A program made the position numbers and the translations under genes. The notes under the pieces were generated by a model. That model made no database searches and was not told the DNA's origin. It saw only the letters and a list, made by a program, of their open reading frames with translations. A stretch of DNA of 64,000 nt from NCBI GenBank assembly GCA_903843965.1, contig CAIMRY010000043.1, forward strand, positions 1 to 64,000, written 5' to 3'. Position 1 is the stretch's first letter. Each line of letters starts with the position of its first letter. Source of the stretch: an uncultured delta proteobacterium (lineage in GTDB: Bacteria > Desulfobacterota > Desulfovibrionia > Desulfovibrionales > Desulfovibrionaceae). This document shows positions 34,503-44,880 of the stretch, piece after piece.

Positions 34503-37500
34503 CCGCCGGAGGCATTCTCTCCCGCCTTTCCCGCCTCGGCCTCGGTGCGCTCGTGCCTGCGCTGGTCCAGGTAGTACATCACCGGCACCACCATGCGCGA
34601 GAACAGCGTGGCGGCGATCTCTCCGGCCAAAAGCGACAGGGCCAGGCCCTGGAAGATGGGGTCGAAGAGGATGACGAAGGCCCCGGCCACCACGGACAGC
34701 GCGGTCAGCAGCATGGGCCGGAAGCGCACGGCCCCGGCCTCGATGACCGCGTCCTCCAGGCTGCAGCCCTCGGCTCGCTTCAGGTTGATGAAGTCCACCA
34801 GGATGATGGAGTTGCGCACCACGATGCCCGCCCCGGCGATGAAGCCGATCATGCTGGTGGCGGTGAAGAACGAGCCCGTGATGGCGTGCGCCGGGATGAT
34901 GCCGATGAGCGAGAGCGGGATGGGCGACATGATGGCGATGGGCGTGGTGTAGGAGCCGAACCAGCCCACCACCAGGATGTAGATGAGGATCATGACCACG
35001 CCGAAGGCCAGGCCCATGTCGCGGAAGACCTCGTAGGTGATCTGCCACTCGCCGTCCCACTTCATGCTGAAGTCCGCGCTGGAGAAGGGCATGCCGGTGC
35101 GCAGGCGCGGCAGCTCGCGCGTGTCCGTTGTTTTGCCGTCGGCGCCCGTGCCTGTTTGCCACGCGCCCTGGCCCTTGGCCGCCAGCCTGTCCAGGTCCTG
35201 GTCGATGCGCGCCATGCCATAGACCGGGCTTTCCTCGCGCCCGGCCATGTCGCCGGTGACGTAGACTACGGGCAGCATGTTCTTGTGGTGGATGTCCGGC
35301 GGGGTGAAGGCCTGCTCCAGGGTGGCCAGCTGCCCCAGGGACACGACAGTGCCGCCGCCATTTGCCAGTGTTCCCCGGACCGGGATGGCCGCCAGCTCTG
35401 CGGCCGAGGCCCGGCGCGACACCGGCAGGCGCACCACGATGGGCACGTCCTCGCGCGAGTTCACGTCGTGCAAAAGCCCGGCCTTGTCCCCGCCCACGGA
35501 GGCCGCGACCACGCGCCGGGCGCGCTCCGGGTCCACCCCGTTCTTCAGCGCCTTGTCCGTCTGCACGCTGATGCGCGTCTCGGTCCTCTGGTCGTTGACC
35601 AGCCAGTCCACGTCGACCACGCTGTCGGCTGCGGCGAAGGCCTGCCGCACCTGCCGGGCCACGCGCACGCGGCCCTCGAAGGTGGGGCCGTAGATCTCGG
35701 CCACCAGGGTCTGGAGCACCGGCGGTCCGGGCGGCACCTCGACCACCTTGATGCGCGCGCCGAGCCTGCCCGCGATGGGCAGCATGGCCAGGCGGGCGCG
35801 TTTGGCGATGGCGTGGCTGGACGCGCTGCGCTCCCCGCGCGGGGTCAGGTTGACCTGGATCTCAGCCATGTTTGGCCCCTGGCGCAGGTAGTAGTGGCGC
35901 ACCAGGCCGTTGAAGGAGAAGGGCGCGGCCGTGCCGCTGTAGAGCTGGGCGTCGGTGACCTCGGGCTGGGCCAGGACCACGCGGGAGAGCTCCTCGGCTG
36001 CGGCGGCGGTGGCCTCCAGCGGGGTGCCGTCGGGCATGTCGATGACCACCTCGAACTCGCTCTTGTTGTCAAAGGGCAGCATCTTCACCAGCACCGCTTT
36101 CAGCGGGAACAAGGAGACGGACGCCAGGAGCAGACCGACCACGGCCAGCAGAAAGCGCTTGCGGTAGCCCGGTTCGGTGATCAGCCGTCCCATGACCCTG
36201 CGGTAGAGCCGGGTGAAGAAATCGTCGTGTTTTTCGCGCTCGTGGGCCTGGGCCGGTTTGAGCAGCCGCAGCGAGGTCCAGGGCGTGATGACGAAGGCCA
36301 CGGCCATGGACAGCAGCATGGCCACACTTGCGCCCACGGGCATGGGCCGCATGTACGGACCCATCAAGCCCCCCACGAAGCCCATGGGCATGATGGCCGC
36401 CATGACCGTGAAGGTGGCCAGCACCAGCGGCGCGCGCACCTCGTTCACGGCCTCGATGATCACGCGGACAAAGGGGCGGCCCTGGGAGCCGGGCAGGCGC
36501 GTGTGGCGCACGATGTTCTCCACGTCCACGATGGGGTCGTCGACCAGGATGCCGATGCAGAAGATCAGCGCGAACAAGGTCACGCGGTTCAGGGTGTAGC
36601 CCAGAATCCAGTAGGTGGCGAGGGTCACGGCGAGGGTCACCGGCACGGCGATCATGACCACCCAGCTGGCGCGCAGGCCCAGGAACAGCGCCACGATGGC
36701 CCCAACCGAGAGCGCCGCCAAAAGCAGGTGCTGCAACAGCTCGTCGCTCTTGTCCTTGGCCGTCTTGCCGTAGTCGCGCACCACGCTGGTGTGCAGCCCG
36801 TCCGGGATGACGCTGCCGCGCAGGGTGGCGATCTTCTTCAGGGCCTGGTCGCACAGGGTCGTCGCGTTGACCCCGGCGCGCTTGGCCACGCTCAAGGTCA
36901 CCGAGGGCAGCACGCGCCCGGGCGATTCCGCAATGCCCTTGCTCCTGGCCTGGGCTCCGGGGGCGAAGAACACGTAATCCTTGGGCTCCTCGAACCCGTC
37001 GCGCACCGTGGCCACATCGCCCAGGTACACCGGGCGGCCCTGGCGCATGGCCACCACCACGCGGTCCACGTCGGCCCCGGTCTTGAGGAAGCTGTCCAGG
37101 CGCACGCCAAAGCTCTGCCCCCCGCTGGTGAAGGCCCCGCTCTGGGCGGCCTGGTTCTGGGCGCGCAGGGCGTCGGCCACGTCAAGCGCGTCCAGCCCCA
37201 GCGGCCGCAGCCGGTCCGGGTCCACGTCCACCGTGATGCTGCGGGTGCGCCCGCCGGTGAGGGTGACCTCGCTGACGCCGGGGAGCGTGCGCACGACCTC
37301 TGCCGCCTCCGCCGCCACCTGGCGCAGGGTGCGGCCGTCAAAGCCCTCGCCGAAGAAGCTTACGGCCAGCACGGGCACGTCGTCGATGCTGCGCGGCTTC
37401 AAAATGGGCTGGGAGCAGCCGGGCGGAATCCAGTCCAGGTGCTGGTAGAGCTTGGCGTAGGTCTTGACCACGCTCTTCTCCGTGTCCTGGTCGACGAAGA

Positions 37501-37942
37501 AGCGCACGATGGTCAGGGCCTTGCCGTCCATGGCCTGGGAGTACACGTACTCCACGCCGGGGATCTCCCAGAGGATCTTCTCCATGGGTCCGATGACGCG
37601 GGTCTCGATCTCCTTTGGCGTTGCGCCGGGCATCTCGACCATGACGTCGATCATGGGCACGATGATCTGCGGCTCCTCCTCGCTTGGGGTGCGCAGCACG
37701 GCGAACACGCCGAGCAGAAGCGCGCCAAGGATGATCAGCGGCACCAGCTTGGAGTCCACAAAGCTCGCGGTGATGCGCGAGAGCAGGGCATGGTCGCGCG
37801 GGTGCGGCTCCGGGGCTTGCGGCTCCGGGGTGCCGGGGCCAGAGGATTCGGACTCGGGCGCTTCGGACACGGGCGTTGCGGACACAGGAATTTCTGGTTC
37901 GCGGGGGTCCGGGACGCCGGGGGTCTGGGGTGTGTCGCTCAT
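34490..37942 (-). CDS. RND efflux transporter permease subunit (AcrB/HAE family)
   Basis: A 1150-residue proton-driven inner-membrane pump that would expel drugs or other toxic compounds with a periplasmic adaptor. A 50-residue proline- and acid-rich tail precedes the first helix (LVPLIILGALLLGVFAVLRT). Porter domains follow (MVEMPGATPKEIETRV). The family signature GILVDDPIVDVENIVRH carries the essential aspartate pair in helix 4. The second half repeats the architecture (LPFDNKSEFEVVIDMPDGT; FGVVMILIYILVVGWF; GIVVRNSIILVDFINLK). The substrate cannot be predicted. It starts 9 bases after the adaptor gene, forming one operon. No TolC-type outer membrane channel is encoded here. The last codons come from a palindromic element. 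Confidence 0.92.
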   Translation of the reverse strand: MSDTPQTPGVPDPREPEIPVSATPVSEAPESESSGPGTPEPQAPEPHPRDHALLSRITASFVDSKLVPLIILGALLLGVFAVLRTPSEEEPQIIVPMIDVMVEMPGATPKEIETRVIGPMEKILWEIPGVEYVYSQAMDGKALTIVRFFVDQDTEKSVVKTYAKLYQHLDWIPPGCSQPILKPRSIDDVPVLAVSFFGEGFDGRTLRQVAAEAAEVVRTLPGVSEVTLTGGRTRSITVDVDPDRLRPLGLDALDVADALRAQNQAAQSGAFTSGGQSFGVRLDSFLKTGADVDRVVVAMRQGRPVYLGDVATVRDGFEEPKDYVFFAPGAQARSKGIAESPGRVLPSVTLSVAKRAGVNATTLCDQALKKIATLRGSVIPDGLHTSVVRDYGKTAKDKSDELLQHLLLAALSVGAIVALFLGLRASWVVMIAVPVTLAVTLATYWILGYTLNRVTLFALIFCIGILVDDPIVDVENIVRHTRLPGSQGRPFVRVIIEAVNEVRAPLVLATFTVMAAIMPMGFVGGLMGPYMRPMPVGASVAMLLSMAVAFVITPWTSLRLLKPAQAHEREKHDDFFTRLYRRVMGRLITEPGYRKRFLLAVVGLLLASVSLFPLKAVLVKMLPFDNKSEFEVVIDMPDGTPLEATAAAAEELSRVVLAQPEVTDAQLYSGTAAPFSFNGLVRHYYLRQGPNMAEIQVNLTPRGERSASSHAIAKRARLAMLPIAGRLGARIKVVEVPPGPPVLQTLVAEIYGPTFEGRVRVARQVRQAFAAADSVVDVDWLVNDQRTETRISVQTDKALKNGVDPERARRVVAASVGGDKAGLLHDVNSREDVPIVVRLPVSRRASAAELAAIPVRGTLANGGGTVVSLGQLATLEQAFTPPDIHHKNMLPVVYVTGDMAGREESPVYGMARIDQDLDRLAAKGQGAWQTGTGADGKTTDTRELPRLRTGMPFSSADFSMKWDGEWQITYEVFRDMGLAFGVVMILIYILVVGWFGSYTTPIAIMSPIPLSLIGIIPAHAITGSFFTATSMIGFIAGAGIVVRNSIILVDFINLKRAEGCSLEDAVIEAGAVRFRPMLLTALSVVAGAFVILFDPIFQGLALSLLAGEIAATLFSRMVVPVMYYLDQRRHERTEAEAGKAGENASGGQRA

Positions 37943-37951
37943 GATCCGGCC

Positions 37952-39286
37952 CTAGGGCTTCTGGGCGATGCGGTCGCCCTCGCGCAGGGATTCCGGTCCG
38001 CCGTTGACCAGCACCTCGCCCGGGGTCAGGCCGGAGAGCACCTCCAGCATCATCGCCGGTCCGCCCGAACCGTCGCTCAGGGCCTCGGTTTGGGCCTGGA
38101 CGATGTACGACTGGCCGTCCAGCTCGGCCTTGAGGTAGACCCCGCCGATCTTGAGCAGGCGCAGGCGCAGCACGCCGGTGTCGTCCACCACCAGGGCGGT
38201 GGTCAGCTCCCCGCGCTGGCGCACGGCGCTGGCCGGAATGAGCAGCTTCTTGGCCCGGCCCACGGGCACGCAGACCTTGCCGAACATGCCCGCGCGGGGC
38301 CGGTTGTTCGGAAGGGGGGCCAGGGTGGCGGCCTGGGTGGCGTTGGCCTGGGCGGAAGCCTGGGTGGCGTTGGCCTGGCCTGTGCTGGCCGGTGAGTTGG
38401 CCTGGGGAACGGGCGCAGGGGCCTTGTAGTCGGCCCGGACCTTGAAGGTGCGCGTGGCCGGGTCCACCCGGCCCACCACGGTGGTCAGCCGCGTGATGAA
38501 GGGCATGGGCGAAAGCGAGGGCACCAGCCCCAGCACCTGCATGCCCACGCTGACCAGCGGCAGCATGCTCTCGTCGGCCTGGGCCTCCAGCTCGTAGCCG
38601 CCCTGGGCGTCGCCTCCGGGAGCCAGTTCGTCCACGGCGGCGAGCGGCGCGCCCGCGTTCACAAAGGCCCCCTGGTCCACATACCGCCGCGAGAGCACGC
38701 CCCGGAAGGGCGCGACGACCAGGCTGTAGCCCATGAGCGTGCGCGCCTCGGCCCCCATGTGCCCGGCGGAGGCGGCGCTGGCGGCCATGGCCTGCTCCTG
38801 CTTCTTGAGCGCCTGGAACTCCGTGCGCGCGCGGTCCAGCTCGTCCTGGCTGATGGCCTGCTGGGCGTACAGCTTCTGCATGCGCTCCAGGTTGACCTTG
38901 GCCAGGGCCGAGCGCGCGGAGAGCGCCTGGCGCTCCAGCCCGGCCTGCTGGGCCGTGGACTGAATGCCCTGCATGCGCTGCCTAAGCTCGCTGTCGTCGA
39001 TGCGCAGGATGGGCTGGCCCTTTTCCACCACAGCGCCCTCGGCGGCCATGACCTCGACCACGGTGCCGGAGATCTTGCTGGCCAGCACCACGCTGTTCTG
39101 GGAGCGCACCTCGGCCGGCAGGCTGCGGCACTCGCGGGCGTCGTACAGGGCGGCGCGCACCGTGGGGGCCTGCACGCTCTTGGCCTCGGCCTGCTTGTCG
39201 CCGCCGCCGCAGGCGGACAGGAGGAGCCCGGCTGTCAGGAGCTGGGCAGTGAGGAGCAGGGCCGGGGCGGTTTTGAGCTGGGGCAT
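37952..39286 (-). CDS. RND efflux periplasmic adaptor lipoprotein (HlyD/MFP family)
   Basis: A 444-residue adaptor that bridges the pump to an outer membrane channel. A lipoprotein signal (LLLTAQLLTAGLLLSAC) ends in LSAC-GGG. Barrel-sandwich sequences VLASKISGTVVEVMAAEGAVVEKGQPILRID (in parts) flank a coiled-coil hairpin with a heptad pattern (about 95-165). A beta-barrel region with RYVDQGAFVNAGAPLAAVDE follows. A 40-residue alanine/glutamine repeat insertion (STGQANATQASAQANATQAA) near residue 300 is unusual. The gene precedes the pump gene by 9 bases. Confidence 0.9.
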   Translation of the reverse strand: MPQLKTAPALLLTAQLLTAGLLLSACGGGDKQAEAKSVQAPTVRAALYDARECRSLPAEVRSQNSVVLASKISGTVVEVMAAEGAVVEKGQPILRIDDSELRQRMQGIQSTAQQAGLERQALSARSALAKVNLERMQKLYAQQAISQDELDRARTEFQALKKQEQAMAASAASAGHMGAEARTLMGYSLVVAPFRGVLSRRYVDQGAFVNAGAPLAAVDELAPGGDAQGGYELEAQADESMLPLVSVGMQVLGLVPSLSPMPFITRLTTVVGRVDPATRTFKVRADYKAPAPVPQANSPASTGQANATQASAQANATQAATLAPLPNNRPRAGMFGKVCVPVGRAKKLLIPASAVRQRGELTTALVVDDTGVLRLRLLKIGGVYLKAELDGQSYIVQAQTEALSDGSGGPAMMLEVLSGLTPGEVLVNGGPESLREGDRIAQKP

Positions 39287-39626
39287 GGGCTGTGGCCCTC
39301 CTCGCGTGCGTGTTCCACCGGAATGTGCGGCTGCCGGGTGGTGCGTGATTTGACCGGATTCTCATTTTCTACCCAACCGGAGGAATTACGTCAAGAAAGC
39401 CGCGCCGGAGTTGCCTCGCGCCGGGCCTGCCGCAGGCTCTCCTGGACCGCGCCCCGCTGTTCCTGGCGCTGCGGCTGGGCGCGCCCTGGCGAGAGTCCCC
39501 GGCTGTGCAGGGGGATGAGGCCGGGCGGTCGGGCCTGCACAGGCGTTGCCGCACGTTCGGCTGCGGGCGCGGCTGCGGACGGGAACCAGGCGCTGCGATC
39601 TCCGTCCGCATTCTCACGGCGCGCCG

Positions 39627-41129
39627 CTAGATCATGAACCAGGTGGCCACCAGCCCGGCCAGGGTCATGCTCACGGTGTAGGGCAGGGCCAGCATGACCA
39701 TGCGCCCGTATGACAGCCGGATCACCGGGGCCAGCGACGAGGTCAACAGGAACAGGAACGCGGCCTGGCCGTTGGGCGTGGCCACGCTGGGGATGTTGGT
39801 GCCGGTGTTGATGGCCACGGCCAGAAGCTCGAACTGCTGGCGGGTCATGCCCGAGAGCCCGGCGTCGAAGACCTTCTTGGTCTCCGAGATGTACACCGTG
39901 GCCACGAACACGTTGTCGCTGATGGAGGACAAGAGGCCGTTGGCCAAGTAGTAGGCCGCCAGCTGCTCGCGGCCCTTCAGCGCCAGCACCAGGTCGATGA
40001 TCGGCTTGAACAGGTGCTGCTCGTGGATCACGGCCACCACGCCGAAGAACACCACCAGCAGCGCGGTGAAGGGCAGGGCCTCCTTGAAGGCGTTTCCGAT
40101 GCGGTGCTCGTCGACCACGCCGGTGAACGCGGTCAGCAGGATGATCACCGACAGGCCGATGAGCCCGACCTCGGCCAGGTGCAGGCCCAGGGCCAGCACC
40201 AGCCAGATGCCCGCCAGGGCCTGCACCAGCAGGGAGAGCTTGCCGCGCTCGTCCAGGGCCGCCTCGCGCTTGCGCGCCTCGTCCACCAGCACCACGCGCA
40301 CGGCAAGCGGCATCCCGACCCCGTAGCCGAAGAGCTTGAAGCGCTCCACCACCACGCAGGTGGCGAGCCCCACCACCAGCACCGGCAGCGAAACCGGGGC
40401 CACGTGCACAAAGAACTGGGCGAAGCTCCAGCCCATCTCCCCGCCCACCAGCAGGTTCTGGGGCTCGCCCACCAGGGTGCACACCCCGCCCAGCGCCGTG
40501 CCCACGGCCCCGTGCATCATGATGTTGCGCAGAAAGCCCCGGAAGTTCATCAGGTCGTCGCGGGCGGACTGGTTGAAGGCCGCCTCTTCGAGCAGGTCGC
40601 GCTTCTCGGTCGGGCCGGAGACGTGGCGGTGGTACAGGTCATAAAAGCCGTAGGCCACGGTGATGATCACCGCGACCACGGTCAGCGCGTCGAGAAAGGC
40701 CGAGAGCACTGCCCCGGCCACGCAGAACAGCAGCGAGATGAGAACCTTGGAGCGCATGCGCACCAGGATCTTGGTGAACACGTAGCGCAGCATGTCCTGC
40801 ATGAAATATATCCCCGCCACCATGAACATCAACAGCAGGATCACCGGGAAGTTGTGCAGGGTCTCGGTGTACACGGCCAGCGGGCTGGCCAGGCCCAGGG
40901 CCACGGCCTCCAGGGTCAGCAGGCCGCCTGCGGGCAGGGGGTGGCACTGCAGCGCCATGGCCAGGGTGAAGATGAACTCCAGGATCAGGGCCCAGCCCGC
41001 GACGAAGGGCCCGGCAGTGTGCAGCAGCAGCGGGTTCAGGACAAGAAAGCCGAGGACCGAGAACTTGTACCAGCGCGGCGCGCCGCCCAGCAGGTTGGAG
41101 AAGAAGGCCTGGGCCAAGGTGCGTGGCAT
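39627..41129 (-). CDS. nhaB: Na+/H+ antiporter NhaB
   Basis: A 500-residue integral membrane protein with about 11-13 helices that exchanges sodium for protons. Features recalled from NhaB include FFSNFLG-like [11 protein letters not shown] at the start, [53 protein letters not shown] (in parts), [13 protein letters not shown] and [25 protein letters not shown] (in parts). The start at 41129 gives the family length. It lies in the same direction as the kinase cluster upstream and the efflux genes downstream. It suggests a sodium-containing habitat, though many freshwater bacteria have NhaB. Confidence 0.92.
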   Translation of the reverse strand: MPRTLAQAFFSNLLGGAPRWYKFSVLGFLVLNPLLLHTAGPFVAGWALILEFIFTLAMALQCHPLPAGGLLTLEAVALGLASPLAVYTETLHNFPVILLLMFMVAGIYFMQDMLRYVFTKILVRMRSKVLISLLFCVAGAVLSAFLDALTVVAVIITVAYGFYDLYHRHVSGPTEKRDLLEEAAFNQSARDDLMNFRGFLRNIMMHGAVGTALGGVCTLVGEPQNLLVGGEMGWSFAQFFVHVAPVSLPVLVVGLATCVVVERFKLFGYGVGMPLAVRVVLVDEARKREAALDERGKLSLLVQALAGIWLVLALGLHLAEVGLIGLSVIILLTAFTGVVDEHRIGNAFKEALPFTALLVVFFGVVAVIHEQHLFKPIIDLVLALKGREQLAAYYLANGLLSSISDNVFVATVYISETKKVFDAGLSGMTRQQFELLAVAINTGTNIPSVATPNGQAAFLFLLTSSLAPVIRLSYGRMVMLALPYTVSMTLAGLVATWFMI

Positions 41130-41282
41130 CGTTGAACTCCGGGGGATTGGGGTAGGTGATCGGGCCTCCCTGGCGCGGGAAGGCCAGCCGTCGTGGTTGT
41201 AGTGCAGCGGGCGTGGTTCATGACGCGGGGGGGGGCGCTGGCGCGCGGTCGACACGGCAGGCCGCGCGTCGGCGGGCGGGCC

Positions 41283-42281
41283 TCAACGCCGGGTGGTCTG
41301 GGCCGGGCTGTCCTTGGGCTCTTCTTTGACCCGCACCAGGCGCAGGCCGTAGAAGGCCGTGCGCAGGTCGGGCCAGGCCCGGCTGCGGTTGGCCGAGCGC
41401 AGGGTCGAGGCCTTGGTGACCCAGGAGCCGCCGCGCAGCACGCGCGAGGCGCCCTCGACCGTGTTCAGCGGGTCCAGGCGCGGGGAGCGGGCGTAGTACT
41501 GCGCGTCGTACACATCCTCGCACCACTCCCAGACATTGCCGTGCATGTCGTACAGGCCGAAGCCGTTGGGCTGGAAGCTGGCCGCCACGTTGGTGTGCAT
41601 GTTTGGTCGGATTCTGATGCTTGGCTGTACCGTCTTGCGGTTCGAGCCGCGCCGGGACGAGCGTGGCGCGGGCAGCTGGTAGCGTTTCCCAAAGCTGGCC
41701 TGGTCCTGGGAGATGCCCTCGCCGAAGGCGTAGGCCGTGGTCGTGCCCGCCCGCGCGGCGTATTCCCACTGGGCCTCGGTGGGCAGGCGGAAGGTTTCGC
41801 CGCTCTTTTTGCCCAGTCTGGCCGCGTAGTCCTTGGCCATGCCCCAGGAGATCATGTCCACGGGATAGTCCTCGCCGCTGGCGATGAGCGAGGGGTTGCC
41901 GCCCATGACGGCCCGCCACTGGCCCTGGGTGACCTCGGTCTTGCCGATCCAGAAGCCGGACAGGCAGACCTCGTGCTGCGGCCCCTCGTCCAGGTTGCGG
42001 CCGGGCTCGGTCCTGGGGCTGCCCATGACGAAGCAGCCTGGGGGCACCCAGTTGAAGACCATGCCGGTCTTGGGCTCGGTCCAGATTTGCGCGGGCGTCC
42101 GCACGGGCGCGGGCGCGGGCCGGGGTTGCGCCGGGGCGGCGTTGGCGTTCTCGACCGTGGCGTTGGCGGCCATGGCCTTGCCCCGTGTCTGGCCCAGGCC
42201 GGGGGCCGCCGCGCCCAGGGCCAGCAGCAGGAGCAGAAGCAGCGTGGAGGTCAGGCGGGTCATTGCGTGTGGGTGCTCCAT
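41283..42281 (-). CDS. Exported formylglycine-generating-enzyme-like (SUMF1) protein
   Basis: A 332-residue protein with a signal peptide (MTRLTSTLLLLLLLALGAAA from residue 7) and a proline/alanine linker, then an FGE-sulfatase domain from about 68: GMVFNWVPPGCFVMGS, VCLSGFWIGKTEVTQGQWRAVMG (in parts), RLPTEAQWEYAARAG, GLYDMHGNVWEWCEDVY and VLRGGSW. Residues near the C-terminus that carry the catalytic cysteine pair in true FGE are not evident, so it may be a binding or accessory protein. No sulfatase gene is nearby. Its first ATG overlaps the kinase stop as TGATG, so it is translated with the kinase. I infer a periplasmic partner of that sensor. Confidence 0.82.
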   Translation of the reverse strand: MEHPHAMTRLTSTLLLLLLLALGAAAPGLGQTRGKAMAANATVENANAAPAQPRPAPAPVRTPAQIWTEPKTGMVFNWVPPGCFVMGSPRTEPGRNLDEGPQHEVCLSGFWIGKTEVTQGQWRAVMGGNPSLIASGEDYPVDMISWGMAKDYAARLGKKSGETFRLPTEAQWEYAARAGTTTAYAFGEGISQDQASFGKRYQLPAPRSSRRGSNRKTVQPSIRIRPNMHTNVAASFQPNGFGLYDMHGNVWEWCEDVYDAQYYARSPRLDPLNTVEGASRVLRGGSWVTKASTLRSANRSRAWPDLRTAFYGLRLVRVKEEPKDSPAQTTRR

Positions 42282-44647
42282 CAGTTCCCGGCCCTGGCGG
42301 GCGGGGTCTTGGGCAGCAGCACAGCCACCGTTGTCTGGCCGGGCACGGAGCAGTCCAGCGTGACGCCGCCGCCGTGAAACTCGGCGATGCGCCGGGCCGA
42401 GTATGTGCCCAGGCCGGTGCCGTTGGCCTTGGCTGCGGTGACGTACTTCTCGAAAAAGCGCTCGCGGATGGCCGCAGGCACCTCGCCCTTGTTGCGGATG
42501 GTGATGCGCCCCGCCCCGCCCTGGCCCTTCTGGTCCACCTCCGGCAAGTCCGCCTCCAGATCCACCTCGATAATCCCGCCCTCGGGCGAGGCCTCCAGGG
42601 CGTTTTTCAGGAGGTTGGCCAGCATGGTCGAGCAGAGGGTCTCCTCGCAGAGGATGTTGAGCGTTGCGCCGGGGGGCAGGGGCGCACCGCCCAGGGTCAG
42701 CAGCACGTGCTTGCCCTGCAGTTGCGGCTCCTGGGCCAGACTTTCCCGCGCGCTTTGGACCAGGGCCACGAGGTCGGCCTGGACCGGCTGGAGCTTCAGT
42801 CTGCCGCGCTCGATGCGCGAAAGCTTCAGGTAGGCGTCGAGGATGCGCAGCATGTTTGCGGCCTGGGCCCCCAGCAGCGTGACCCAGCCGCGCTGCTCGG
42901 CGGTCAGGTTCGGCTGCGCCAGCAGCAGCTGCGGCAGGCTGATGAAGCCCACCAGCGGGCTGCGCAGGTCGTGGCGCATGATGTGCTCCACGGATTCCCT
43001 GGCCTGCTCGCGCTGGGTGCGTTCGGTGATGTCCTCGAAGACCACGATGACCGCGCGCAGGCCGCCGCCTTCTTCACCGAGGGGGTCGCGGCTGGTGTCG
43101 CGGATGGGAATGGCCGCGCAGTGGACCACGGCGCGCCCGGTGGCGTTCGGGGCCTGGATGTCGAGCACCTGCACGGGCAGGGCTTCTTCCCCGGCCAAGG
43201 CCCGGGCCAGCACGAACTCGCCGGGCCGCAGGGGTTGGCCGGTGTCGTGCCGCCAGGCCCGCAGGCCCTGGTTCTGGCCTTGGCCCTGGCCCGGCGCGCC
43301 GCCAGCAGCGCCGCCAGCAGCGCCGCCAGCAGCGTTGTCCGAGGCGTTGTCCGCAATGACATACGCAGCGCAGGCCGCAATGACATCCGCAGCGCAGGCC
43401 CCCGCCGGTCCCCAGATCAGGCGGCTGGCCTGGTTGGCGTACCGGATGCGGCCCCGCTCGTCGGACATCCACACGCCCACGGGCAGGGTCTCCAGGATCA
43501 TGCGCAACAGGGCCTCGTTCTTGCGCACCTCCACCTCGGCGGCCTCCCGCGCGGTGATGTCCCTGGACAGGGCCTCGGCCATGTCGTCCAGCGTCTTGGC
43601 CAAGAGCGCCAGCTCGCCGAAGTCCTCTGGCGCGCCGCTGCGCGCGTCCAGGTCGCCGCCGCCCAGCCGCCGGGCCACGCCGGCCAGCCGCTCCACGGGC
43701 CTGCTGATGACGATGCCGCCCACCACCCAGGCCACGAGGATGGCCAGAAACGCCGCCCCGGCCAGGGACATCAGGTCGCGGTACAGGGTGCTGACGGCCC
43801 CGGCCAGGGCCTGCTGCTCCGGAATGCCGATGGAGATGTAGAGATAGGGCGGGCTCTCCGGGCTCAGGCGCAGCTGCGTGTAGGCCACGATGCGCCGCAC
43901 CCCGTCGGCGAAGGTCACCGTGGCCGTGCCCAGGGGCTTTGGCCCGCTGACCTCGTTCCACAGGTCCTCGACGATCTTCTGCCCGGCGGGGCTGGTCTGC
44001 TCCGCCGGGGGATAGCGGTATAGGCGCTTGCCCGAGTGGTCGGCGATGGACAAGACCGAGCCCGGCGGCAGGGAGGCCACGTTGAAGATGCGCTCAAAGC
44101 GTTCGGGCCGCAGGGCCGTGGCCAAAAGGCCCAGGCTCTGCCCGTCCGCGCCGGTGATGGGGTAGGCGAAGTGCAGAAGCGGCGCTTTGTGCGTGCCGGG
44201 CAGGCCCAGGTCGAAGTCGCCCACGCTGAAGCCCTCGTTTTGCAGGGCCGTTTCAAACTGCTCCCCGGCCTTGAGGGTCGCGGGATGGTCCAGGTGCAGG
44301 GCCGAGCCGAAGACCCGCCCGTGCGCGTCTGCGGCCACGATGTTGGCGAAGACGGCGCTCTGGGTGCGCAGTCGGCGCAGGATGCCGCTGGTGGCCTGGG
44401 CGTCCAGGGCCTTGACCTGGGGCATCTGCGCCAATAGCGAGAGCAGCTGCTCCGCGCGCATGGTGATGAGCTGCTGCTCGCTGGACAGGAACTGGGCGGC
44501 GCGCAGGGCCTCGGCCTGGGCGTCTTTGATGGCCCGGTCGCGGTTTTCCAGGCTGGAGTGCAGGATGACCCCCAGCGCGGGCAGCACGGCCAGAAGAACC
44601 AGCGTGAGCAGGCTGTTGCGCAGGGAGCTGAAGAAGAGGTTTCGCAT
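42281..44647 (-). CDS. Membrane sensor histidine kinase with Cache, HAMP and PAS domains
   Basis: A 788-residue sensor. Helix one is at about 11-31, a double-Cache-like periplasmic domain at about 35-285, and helix two at 292-315, followed by HAMP (316-370) and PAS (380-540). The phospho-acceptor is H559 in EHIMRHDLRSPLVGF. The ATP-binding domain follows (NLLKNALEASPEGG, FFEKYVTAAKANGTGLGTYSARRI in parts). Residues about 415-461 inside the PAS domain are a repeat-encoded insertion rich in A, G and Q. It is followed by the FGE-like gene with overlapping stop and start, and preceded by the response regulator gene 233 bases upstream. Confidence 0.9.
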   Translation of the reverse strand: MRNLFFSSLRNSLLTLVLLAVLPALGVILHSSLENRDRAIKDAQAEALRAAQFLSSEQQLITMRAEQLLSLLAQMPQVKALDAQATSGILRRLRTQSAVFANIVAADAHGRVFGSALHLDHPATLKAGEQFETALQNEGFSVGDFDLGLPGTHKAPLLHFAYPITGADGQSLGLLATALRPERFERIFNVASLPPGSVLSIADHSGKRLYRYPPAEQTSPAGQKIVEDLWNEVSGPKPLGTATVTFADGVRRIVAYTQLRLSPESPPYLYISIGIPEQQALAGAVSTLYRDLMSLAGAAFLAILVAWVVGGIVISRPVERLAGVARRLGGGDLDARSGAPEDFGELALLAKTLDDMAEALSRDITAREAAEVEVRKNEALLRMILETLPVGVWMSDERGRIRYANQASRLIWGPAGACAADVIAACAAYVIADNASDNAAGGAAGGAAGGAPGQGQGQNQGLRAWRHDTGQPLRPGEFVLARALAGEEALPVQVLDIQAPNATGRAVVHCAAIPIRDTSRDPLGEEGGGLRAVIVVFEDITERTQREQARESVEHIMRHDLRSPLVGFISLPQLLLAQPNLTAEQRGWVTLLGAQAANMLRILDAYLKLSRIERGRLKLQPVQADLVALVQSARESLAQEPQLQGKHVLLTLGGAPLPPGATLNILCEETLCSTMLANLLKNALEASPEGGIIEVDLEADLPEVDQKGQGGAGRITIRNKGEVPAAIRERFFEKYVTAAKANGTGLGTYSARRIAEFHGGGVTLDCSVPGQTTVAVLLPKTPPARAGN
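43265..43405 (-). repeat. Repeat insertion inside the kinase PAS domain
   Basis: Two copies of a 24-base unit (GCAATGACATACGCAGCGCAGG-type, quoted short) and three of a 12-base unit GCCGCCAGCAGC make up most of this in-frame 141-base segment. Confidence 0.75.
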
Positions 44648-44880
44648 GGTCGTATCCTAAGGCCTGTTCCTGTGGTCTGTTCCTGTGGTCTGGGCCTGTG
44701 CTCGGGGCCGGGTCAGTTGATTCCGGGCCCTGTGCGGAGGTGCGGAAGTTTTGTGGGAGGCCACGGGACACAAGCCCCGCAGCCTCCGGTCGATGGTTGC
44801 GCCTGGCGTGCAGGATGGGCCTGCGGAAGGGTCGGGGGAAGTCACCACACTTCCCCCAGCCTTTGGCCGGGCGCTTTTGG
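44648..44880. other. Gap between kinase and response regulator genes
   Basis: No gene is visible. It holds a short repeat (CCTGTTCCTGTGGTCTG-like, 44664-44697) and a perfect hairpin, GGGGGAAGT (44834-44842) with ACTTCCCCC (44849-44857), just beyond the response regulator stop. The hairpin may attenuate or stabilise the transcript. Confidence 0.5.

Noticed and set aside
34379-38395. A 1338-codon open frame antisense to the RND pump and adaptor genes
   Set aside because: It mirrors the codon structure of the real genes in GC-rich DNA, is histidine/glycine/glutamine-rich without domains, and has no ribosome site. The same applies to the long frames at 22418-26005 (minus) and 23503-26448 (plus).
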